Source: Nibricoccus aquaticus (GTDB lineage Bacteria > Verrucomicrobiota > Verrucomicrobiia > Opitutales > Opitutaceae). From it: a stretch of DNA of 64,000 nucleotides. Positions within the stretch are counted from its first letter, which is position 1; every line of letters begins with the position of its first letter. Shown piece after piece: positions 58,729-64,000 of this stretch. Location of the stretch: NCBI RefSeq assembly GCF_002310495.1, contig NZ_CP023344.1, positions 3,303,501 to 3,367,500 of the forward strand, written 5' to 3'. Under the pieces are notes generated by a model. The model was not told the origin of the DNA. It did no database searches and saw only the letters and a list, made by a program, of their open reading frames with translations. Both the position numbers and the translations under genes were made by a program.

Positions 58729-59049
58729 TTATTTGCGAGCGAGCAAAATGCCGAGAACGACGCCGACGCCTACCGCGATGCCTGTGGATTTGTAGGGGTT
58801 GGCCCGGATGGCGGCGTCGGTTTTTTTGGCGACGGCGATGCTGTGGGCTTCGAATTCGGCGTAGGTGGTTTTGGCCTTTTCGAGCGCGGCGGCGAGATGC
58901 GTGCGGGCGACGCGGGCCTCGGCGGTGACGTTGTCGGCGGTGGCCTGGAGCAGGGCTTCGGCGTCCATCGCGACGACGCCTAGATCGGCCATGAGGCGCT
59001 TGCGGACGCTGTGGTAGTTTTCGTCGAGGTTAGGGAAGTGTGTTTCCAT
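58729..59049 (-). CDS. DUF883/ElaB-YqjD-like membrane-anchored protein
   Basis: This small protein of 106 residues resembles ElaB/YqjD, which attach to the inner membrane by a C-terminal helix and in E. coli associate with ribosomes in stationary phase. Start 59049 (METHFPNLDENYHSV) is chosen; a longer upstream frame runs through a region without conservation. The helical body (LLQATADNVTAEARVARTHLAAALEKAKTTYAEFE) is typical of DUF883, and the C-terminus has NPYKSTGIAVGVGVVLGILLARK, a glycine-rich transmembrane helix closing in basic residues. It lies just upstream of pyrH on the same strand but is probably independent. Confidence 0.82.
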   Translation of the reverse strand: METHFPNLDENYHSVRKRLMADLGVVAMDAEALLQATADNVTAEARVARTHLAAALEKAKTTYAEFEAHSIAVAKKTDAAIRANPYKSTGIAVGVGVVLGILLARK

Positions 59050-59113
59050 GGTTGGGTTCTCGCGTGAAGTTTGAGCCGCGCAGTCGGGCTGATTATCGCA
59101 CAGACGCCCGAAA

Positions 59114-60391
59114 ATGGCTTTGGTGCCAGCGGATTTGGAGAATGGTCCGCGCCGTCTAGGCTCGATGGCGTGGGCGGACGGGATTGAGGGTGAACGAAGG
59201 CTAGCTTCGGTGATCCTACGCTTAAAAGTGTCGTTTGAGGGCAAAGCTCAGGAGCGAGTCTCGGAGGTAGCCATTGAGAGGGAAGGCGTCTTTGGGATGT
59301 TAGAAAACGTGCGCGCGATGAGGCGGGCGATCCAGGTCCTGCTGAAGCGGCGCGATGCCTCCAGTTTGCCCACGGTGTCGCCACGGGCGATATCCACGCG
59401 GGTCCATCTAATCGTCTCCGGTGCGCGCGTCCTGCCTGAACTCGATGCGCATCAACCGCGGCTGGTCGATGTCGCTGAGCGGCGGCTCACCAAGGGCCCG
59501 CTTCGGATCGAGCGGAACTCACGGCTCGCCGCCGCCACCGCTGAAGAGGCGATCCTGGACAGCGGAAAGCGACTCTCGACCCGGACGATTATCAGCTGCA
59601 CCGGCAACGCGCGCTCGCCGTTGCTGGCGGGATTTCCCACCGAGGGTCCAGGTGGCAGAATCGTGACGGAGCCCACGATGCAAGTTATCGGGACAACGGA
59701 TACGTGGGCCGCGGGCGATTGCGCAGCGGTGCCGTTCCCCGGCGGAGGCACCACACGACCGCTCGCCATCTATGCGATGATGGCAGGTCGTCAGTTGGGT
59801 AAGAATCTGCGGGCCGTGCTGCGCGGGAAGCAGCCACGGCCGTATCGCTTCACCGGCTTGGGCGATGCTTGCACGCTCGGAGGAGGCCACGCCGTGGCGC
59901 ACTTCAAGGGATTTCCTCTGACCGGTCGGTTTGCGTGGGTCATCTGGCGGTGCTTCATGATCATCTATCTACCGGCACGAGAGCGGAAACTCCGGGTGAT
60001 CTTCGACTGGCTGCTGCAGCCTTGGTTTGGCCGTGATGTCCTCGATCTGAAAGTCACGCCTCCCGTCGGCCTCGGAAGCGCCCGCTATGAGAAAGGGCAG
60101 ACGATCGTGCGCGAGGGGGATGTGGGTCGCAGCCTTTTTGTGATCCGCAGCGGTGAAGTGGAGGTGGTCAAGGCCACGTCTGACGGGCCGGTCGTCATCG
60201 CCACGCTTCGTGAAGGCGATCACTTCGGCGAGGCCGCTGTCTTTCGTAACGCCCGGCGCAACGCTTCGGTCGTCGCCCGCACGGCCGTCGAGTTGCTGGT
60301 TCTTCGCAGTGAAGCGGTGCAGGCTCTCGATCGAGGTCTCCCGGGCTTTCGCGAACGGCTTCCCGTCCGGGAACCGGGAGTAGAGGTTTAG
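59114..60391 (+). pseudogene. decayed type II NADH dehydrogenase fused to cyclic-nucleotide-binding domain
   Basis: The reading frame holds the C-terminal part of an NDH-2 (single-subunit, non-proton-pumping NADH:quinone oxidoreductase): VHLIVSGARVLPEL, TIISCTGNARSPLLAGFP, DTWAAGDCAAVPFPGGG (FAD-binding), IYAMMAGRQLGKNLRAV and the amphipathic region FKGFPLTGRFAWVIWRCFMIIYLPARERKLRVIFDWLLQP (shown for location only), followed from about residue 315 by a cyclic-nucleotide-binding domain (EGDVGRSLFVIRSGEVEVV, GDHFGEAAVFRNARRNASV). The N-terminal FAD motif GxGxxG is missing, and so is the central NADH motif expected just before VHLIVSG. The first 60 residues are unrelated. It is therefore a truncated, internally deleted remnant. 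A functional short form cannot be excluded. Confidence 0.78.
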
Positions 60392-60501
60392 ACTGAGCCG
60401 TGCTGAGACCGGAGTTGATCGGTTTTGACCAATCAATCGCTGTCGCTGCGTAAGCGTCGAAAACCAACCGGCTCCTTTCGCTGCAGCGTGCCACTTTTTA
60501 G

Positions 60502-60575
60502 TGGCTGCCCGACATGGATTCGAACCATGACTAGGTGAGTCAAAGTCACCTGTGCTGCCATTACACCATCAGGCA
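60502..60575 (-). tRNA. tRNA-Gln (UUG), with encoded CCA
   Basis: The minus strand folds as a cloverleaf. The acceptor TGCCTGA pairs with TCGGGCA. The D arm contains TAATGGCAGC. The anticodon arm is GGTGA, loop CTTTGAC and TCACC, giving anticodon TTG (Gln, CAA). The T arm contains GGTTCGAATCC. The discriminator is G at 60505 and CCA is encoded at 60502-60504. A short hairpin (GCCAC with GTGGC) overlaps the 3' end. Confidence 0.95.
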
Positions 60576-60739
60576 AAAGGAGTGGTGGAACTTGGCTCTA
60601 TTCAAAAGGGCGTCAAGGCCCGAGATGGGCGCGGCCCTGGGTGAATTTATGGAATGGTTTGCAGGGACGGAGCTGCGTAAGAGAAGCGCGTGTTTCGCGG
60701 CTTGCCAGACGAGCGGTGGCGAGGCGAAAACCCACGGTC

Positions 60740-61042
60740 ATGATCATCCATTCCGTGTTCTTCTGGCTGAAACCTGAACTGACCGACGCGCAACGCGCGG
60801 GGTTTGTCGCCGCGGCTGAGTCGCTGCGTACGATCAAAGCGGTCGATTCGTTGTTCATCGGTCGTCCGGCGGCGATCGTGCCGCGTCCGGTGGTGGATGG
60901 GAGCTATACGTTCGCACTTTCGATCACGTTTAAGGATCTCGCGGCGCATGACGCGTATCAGATCGATCCGATCCACCGGAGCTTTGTGGACGGCAATAAA
61001 CCGCTTTGGGACAAGGTGCAGATTTACGACGCGGCGAACTGA
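60740..61042 (+). CDS. Dabb (stress-responsive A/B barrel) protein
   Basis: This small cytoplasmic protein of 100 residues has the ferredoxin-like Dabb fold and usually dimerises. Start ATG 60740 (MIIHSVFFWLKPEL) begins at the first strand; upstream in-frame codons belong to an untranslated region. The core pattern is visible: HSVFFWLKPELTDAQRAGF, LRTIKAVDSLFIGRPA, YTFALSITFKDLAAHDAYQIDPIH and the end LWDKVQIYDAAN. Family members range from stress proteins to enzymes such as polyketide cyclase-like proteins, and no specific role can be assigned. A REP-like unit lies between it and the convergent TlpA-like gene. Confidence 0.85.
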   Translation: MIIHSVFFWLKPELTDAQRAGFVAAAESLRTIKAVDSLFIGRPAAIVPRPVVDGSYTFALSITFKDLAAHDAYQIDPIHRSFVDGNKPLWDKVQIYDAAN

Positions 61043-61088
61043 GCGGAGCTGCGCTGCGATACGGCGGGAGGGATGCGCGTGAGTGGCT

Positions 61089-61112
61089 CCGCGTCTTAAG
61101 TGACGCGGCTAC
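61089..61112 (-). repeat. REP-like palindrome, GTAG foot overlapping a stop codon
   Basis: Minus strand: GTAG, then CCGCGTC, loop ACTTAA and GACGCGG, a perfect 7-bp stem. The foot contains the TAG stop of the TlpA-like gene (61109-61111). It lies between convergent genes. Confidence 0.78.
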
Positions 61113-61636
61113 GCCAGCGGTGAGTGCGGTGAAGCGAGGAGGTCGCCGATGGTGGCGCCGACGATGAGGTCGGAGACGTGGCCGAAGTGTCTGGCGCGGA
61201 GGCGGCCTTGCTGGTCGATGATCAGGAGACTCGGCGTCCCTTCGAGTCCGTAGGCGCGCATGGTCTTAGGGAGCGGCCAGGATTTTTCGTCGTGGCGGTC
61301 GACGGCGATGGGAAAGGTGAGGCGGTTTTCGTGGGCGAAGGCACGGAGGGAAACCGGTTTCATCGCGTCGTGATGTTCAAAGACCGAGTGGAGGCCGAGG
61401 ACGGCGACCTGGGCAGAATCGAAGTGGCGCTGAATTTCTTTGGCTTGCGGGAGCCCGTGGGCGACGCAGCCGGGGCAGAGCATCTGGAACGCTTCGATGA
61501 CGATGACGCGGTCGCGCAGGCTTTCGAGGGTGATGGGCTGAAGTGTGTTGAGCCAGAGCTCGGCGTCGATGGGCGGGGCGAGCGGGTACTTGTGGCTGGC
61601 GGGACCAGTGGTGGGAGCGGCGAGTGCAGTGTTCAT
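61109..61636 (-). CDS. TlpA-like redoxin family protein
   Basis: This thioredoxin-fold protein of 175 residues has the redox motif MLCPGCVAHGLP (Cys54 and Cys57), followed by AVLGLHSVFEHHD and the cis-Pro region LEGTPSLLIIDQQGRL. No signal peptide or anchor is seen, so it is probably cytoplasmic, in contrast to classical TlpA. It is 67 bp downstream of the small CPVC protein gene on the same strand, so the two form a redox pair that could be reduced by thioredoxin reductase. The HxlR-family gene diverges from this pair and may regulate it. The substrate is unknown. Its stop codon lies inside the REP-like unit. Confidence 0.86.
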   Translation of the reverse strand: MNTALAAPTTGPASHKYPLAPPIDAELWLNTLQPITLESLRDRVIVIEAFQMLCPGCVAHGLPQAKEIQRHFDSAQVAVLGLHSVFEHHDAMKPVSLRAFAHENRLTFPIAVDRHDEKSWPLPKTMRAYGLEGTPSLLIIDQQGRLRARHFGHVSDLIVGATIGDLLASPHSPLA

Positions 61637-61703
61637 GGTGATGAAAAATTTCCGGACGCGGGCGGCATCGGGATGCGGCCCGCGTCGCGTGGTTGAGTTT
61701 CGA

Positions 61704-61940
61704 TTACTTGAGGTCGGCGAGTGCGGCGCCGAAGTTCAGGTGGATCGGCTGGCCGTCGATCACCAGGGCGGGGACGGATTTCACGCCGGCGGCTTCGGCT
61801 TCAGCGACGCGGTTTTTGGCGGAACCGAGGTGGACGACTTCGACGTTTACTTTCGTTGGGTCGAGATAACGAGTGACGACGCTTTCGGCTTCGAGACAGA
61901 CAGGGCAGCCGGCGTGGTAGAATTTAGCGGAGGTTTTCAT
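61704..61940 (-). CDS. small thioredoxin/glutaredoxin-like protein (CPVC)
   Basis: This is a minimal thioredoxin-fold protein of 78 residues. The redox pair is Cys12 and Cys15 in FYHAGCPVCLEAE, the cis-Pro is in AGVKSVPALVIDG, and the fold ends QPIHLNFGAALADLK. The size and motif are close to small glutaredoxin-like or TM0979/archaeal-type thioredoxins. It starts 181 bp from the divergent HxlR-family gene and is followed by the TlpA-like gene. It probably passes electrons to its partner or to peroxides, which is inferred. Confidence 0.85.
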   Translation of the reverse strand: MKTSAKFYHAGCPVCLEAESVVTRYLDPTKVNVEVVHLGSAKNRVAEAEAAGVKSVPALVIDGQPIHLNFGAALADLK

Positions 61941-62121
61941 AGGAGGATTTTTTGAGTTTTGATTTTATGTTGGATGCAGCGGCGCAACCGGAGCGGTCGT
62001 GCCTGCTGACGTTGGCTAGATTATCAGCTTCTGGCGCGGCTCACAGAGGGCACTATTCGGGGAGCGGGCACCGTTTTGTGCCTGCTGGACGTGCGGGCTA
62101 GGGCCGGTACATTTTGGCGCG

Positions 62122-62481
62122 ATGGCTTCCAAGCACCTTTCCGTTTCCGAGCGTTCGGCGTATCAGCGTCTTGAGGACGTGGTGGGCTGCAAGTGGTCAG
62201 CGGCCGTGGTCGGTGCGTTGCAGCGTGGCGTGAATCGGCCGGGGAAACTGGAGCGTTACATTCCAGGCATCTCGACGAAGGTGCTGACGGAGCGGTTGAG
62301 GAAGTTGCTCGATTACGGGCTCATCACGCGCGAGGAGCACGCCGGTGCTGTGCAGCATGTGGAGTATGCTTTAACGCCGACGGGAAAAAAGCTGGCGAGG
62401 ATCATCGAGCAGTTGCACGAACTCCAGGGTGAACATGGCAAAGGCGCGGGCGGTGCGAAAAAGAAGGAGAGCGCGTCGTGA
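62122..62481 (+). CDS. HxlR-family transcriptional regulator
   Basis: This is a winged-helix regulator of the HxlR/YodB family of 119 residues. The core is SAYQRLEDVVGCKWSAAVVGAL, then RPGKLERYIPGISTKVLTERLRKLLDYGLITRE (helix-turn-helix and wing). The family includes thiol sensors of electrophiles and oxidants; here Cys23 lies in the VVGCKW position at the end of helix one, consistent with redox sensing but not proof of it. The gene diverges from the CPVC/TlpA-like pair and is coupled to the MOSC gene (GTGA overlap), so it likely controls one or both. Confidence 0.9.
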   Translation: MASKHLSVSERSAYQRLEDVVGCKWSAAVVGALQRGVNRPGKLERYIPGISTKVLTERLRKLLDYGLITREEHAGAVQHVEYALTPTGKKLARIIEQLHELQGEHGKGAGGAKKKESAS

Positions 62482-63173
62482 AGCTGCTGAGCATCCAAGT
62501 CGGAATGCCGAAGACGATCGGCGTGGCGAATGCGCAGGAGTTAATGGATCGCGAGTGGACCTCCGGCTTTTTCAAAGACCCGGTTGTCGGTTCGGTGGAG
62601 GTGACGCCGACGGGTTTGATCGGAGACGGGCAGGCGGATCTGAAGAACCACGGTGGACCGGATAAGGCGATCAATGCGTACCCGGCGGATTATTTTCCGG
62701 TGTGGCGCGAGGAGCTGGGCGTGGAGTTTTCGGCGGGGGCGTTTGGGGAGAATTTTACGACGGAGGGCGCGCTCGAAAAGGATGTGTGCATCGGGGATGT
62801 CTTTCGCGCGGGGGGAATCGTGGTGCAGATCACGCAGCCGCGGCAGCCGTGTTGGAAACTGGCGCGGCGCTGGCGGATCAAGGAGCTCGCGGCGCGCGTC
62901 GAACAGACGGGGCGGACGGGGTGGTATTTTCGCGTGTTGCAGACGGGAACGGTGCAGGCGCCGGCGGAGTTAACGCTGGTCGAGCGTCCGTATCCGCAGT
63001 GGACGGTCGCGGAGGCGAATGCCGTCATGCATCACCGGAAAACTGATTGGGCGGCAGCTGCGGCGCTGGCGGAGTGCGCGGCGCTTTCGGCGAGTTGGAA
63101 AGCGAGTCTGATGAATCGCGTGGAGACGAAAGCGGTGGCTTCGTCGGCGGGGCGACTTGGCGGGAACGAATGA
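62478..63173 (+). CDS. MOSC domain protein (YiiM-like)
   Basis: This is a MOSC-domain protein of the YiiM type; MOSC domains are linked to molybdenum-cofactor sulfuration and, in YiiM, to reduction of N-hydroxylated base analogues. The GTG start overlaps the HxlR stop by 4 bp. Features include SIQVGMPKTIG, VTPTGLIGDGQADLKNHGGPDKAI (MOSC core with the conserved HGG), FGENFTTEGALE, the conserved Cys in QPRQPCWKLARR and the C-terminal helical (3-alpha) domain from about residue 160. It has 231 residues. Coupling to the regulator suggests expression in response to redox or electrophile stress. Confidence 0.9.
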   Translation: MKLLSIQVGMPKTIGVANAQELMDREWTSGFFKDPVVGSVEVTPTGLIGDGQADLKNHGGPDKAINAYPADYFPVWREELGVEFSAGAFGENFTTEGALEKDVCIGDVFRAGGIVVQITQPRQPCWKLARRWRIKELAARVEQTGRTGWYFRVLQTGTVQAPAELTLVERPYPQWTVAEANAVMHHRKTDWAAAAALAECAALSASWKASLMNRVETKAVASSAGRLGGNE

Positions 63174-63195
63174 GAGCCGGCTTAGGGCGCGAGAG

Positions 63196-63219
63196 CCGTG
63201 TCTTAAGTGACGCGGCTAC
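63196..63219 (-). repeat. REP-like palindrome, GTAG foot
   Basis: Minus strand: GTAG, then CCGCGTC, loop ACTTAA and GACACGG, with one G-T wobble in the stem. It is nearly identical to the copy at 61089-61112. It lies between the convergent MOSC and hflX genes. Confidence 0.78.
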
Positions 63220-63243
63220 CTCGGAGACGCGGAAAGTGTGCGA

Positions 63244-64000
63244 TTACTTCGCGACTTCGAAGGGGGCGAAGAGGGCTTTTTGAGTGGCGGGGAAACGGCC
63301 GTGGATGCGGACGCCTTCGTCTTCCTGCTCTTCGCTTTGGACGTGGCCGAAGGCGTGAAGCTTGGCGATGACGTCGTAGCGGGAATGCGGGATGAAGAGT
63401 TCGGTGGCGCCGAATTGGTGGGCGATCTGTTCGATGCAGCGGTCTTGGAGTCCGTCGAGATTTTCGCCGGTGAAGGCGCTGACAAAGAGGGCGTCGGGAA
63501 CGAGTTGACGGGCGCGCTGGCGAAGAGCGTCGGTCGTGGTGTCGTTTTTGTTGAAGACGGTGATGATCGTCTGGTCGGCGGCACCGAGTTCGCCGAGGAC
63601 GCTGAGCGTGGTGGCGTGGTGTTTCTCGAAGTCGGGATTGGAGACGTCGATGACGTGGATCAGGAAATCGGCGATGATGACTTCTTCGAGCGTGGCCTTG
63701 AATGCATCGACGAGACGGTGCGGAAGGCGGCGGATGAAGCCGACGGTGTCGGTGACGAGGAGTTTTTGATTTCCGCGCAGGAGCAGCTGACGCGTGGTGG
63801 GATCGAGCGTGGCGAAGAGTTTGTCTTCGGCGAGGACGTTGGAGCCGGTGAGCTTGTTGAGGAGCGTGGACTTGCCGGCGTTGGTGTAGCCGACGACGGC
63901 GGCGGTGGGGACGGGGACGCGCTGGCGTTTGTGGCGCTGGACGCCGCGTTGTTTTTGGACGGCGACTAGCTCCTGTTTGAGACGCGTGATGCGATCGCGG
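63244..64000 (-). CDS. hflX: GTPase HflX, 5' part outside the window
   Basis: HflX is a ribosome-associated GTPase that rescues or splits stalled ribosomes under stress. The gene runs off the right edge and has no start codon in the window. Reading the minus strand from 64000 gives, in order, a coiled region (RITRLKQELVAVQKQRGVQR), G1 as VGYTNAGKSTLLNKL, the TLDPTTR switch region, G3 as TDTVGFIRRLPH, VIDVSNPDFE, G4 as VFNKND and the G5-like SAFTGENLDGL. It closes with the C-terminal RIHGRFPATQKALF domain. About 251 codons are visible. It is convergent with the MOSC gene, with a REP-like unit between. Confidence 0.93.
   Translation of the reverse strand, partial: RDRITRLKQELVAVQKQRGVQRHKRQRVPVPTAAVVGYTNAGKSTLLNKLTGSNVLAEDKLFATLDPTTRQLLLRGNQKLLVTDTVGFIRRLPHRLVDAFKATLEEVIIADFLIHVIDVSNPDFEKHHATTLSVLGELGAADQTIITVFNKNDTTTDALRQRARQLVPDALFVSAFTGENLDGLQDRCIEQIAHQFGATELFIPHSRYDVIAKLHAFGHVQSEEQEDEGVRIHGRFPATQKALFAPFEVAK

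Noticed and set aside
63238-63969. A plus-strand frame of 243 codons at the right edge
   Set aside because: The opposite strand encodes HflX with intact G1, G3 and G4 motifs, so the plus frame is a shadow.

Overview
This is a GC-rich bacterial chromosome segment with tightly packed genes and no phage, plasmid or CRISPR signature. It is most likely Verrucomicrobiota, plausibly Opitutaceae. That placement is inferred from gene content recalled from memory: a TIGR03790-family protein, MASE1 sensor kinase, GH97, GH5 and PL3 glycan enzymes, a Suf-only Fe-S system, many secreted proteins without strong Shine-Dalgarno sites, and intergenic palindromes. A 16S or marker-gene comparison would settle it. 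The cell is Gram-negative in type: it encodes a PagL-like lipid A deacylase, outer-membrane beta-barrels, a TolC-family channel and RND efflux.

Layout. 0-6 kb: a 5'-truncated cell-wall amidase, an S1/P1-type nuclease diverging from a TIGR03790 protein, a variant ClpP, an HDOD protein and a small exported protein. 6-13 kb: one minus-strand block with two tandem paralogous repeat proteins, a 24-repeat secreted ankyrin protein and SufT, preceded by a PL3 pectate lyase. 13-17.5 kb: a fur-sufC-sufB-sufD operon with two PerR/Fur-like boxes in front of the regulator. 17.8-21.8 kb: a chemoreceptor, a MetA-like outer-membrane protein, a VanY-type carboxypeptidase and thioredoxin reductase. 21.9-31.3 kb: a plus-strand heavy-metal (probably copper) resistance cluster with a Cys/His-rich exported protein, an RND tripartite pump, a Cys-tailed exported protein, a multicopper oxidase fused to a beta-barrel-like tail, and a small TRASH/YHS-like protein. 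31-44 kb: a hydrolase coupled to a UvrD-like helicase, a propeller lipoprotein, a hybrid histidine kinase, a DTW-domain tRNA modification enzyme, an M3 peptidase and a Na/Pi symporter. 44-55 kb: a peroxiredoxin-like protein, a TPR protein, PagL, a soluble MCP/Cache sensor, a CLC transporter, a glutathionyl-hydroquinone reductase-like GST, a low-GC orphan, GH5, GH97 and GNAT. 55-64 kb: proB, frr, pyrH, a DUF883-like protein, a decayed NDH-2/cyclic-nucleotide-domain pseudogene, tRNA-Gln(UUG), a Dabb protein, a thiol-redox pair diverging from an HxlR-MOSC pair, and the 3' part of hflX running off the right edge.

Several genes form functional groups. Suf proteins with SufT build Fe-S clusters, probably under Fur/PerR-type control. 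The pump, oxidase and Cys/His-rich proteins handle toxic metal in the periplasm. Thioredoxin reductase, the peroxiredoxin-like proteins and the HxlR-linked pair serve thiol redox balance. PL3, GH5 and GH97 degrade plant or algal polysaccharides.

The most notable non-coding signal is a family of REP-like palindromes with a GTAG or GGAG foot, all on the minus strand and mostly at 3' ends between convergent genes. Other repeats include a degenerate 9-bp tandem array and an AT-rich repeat inside the suf operon.
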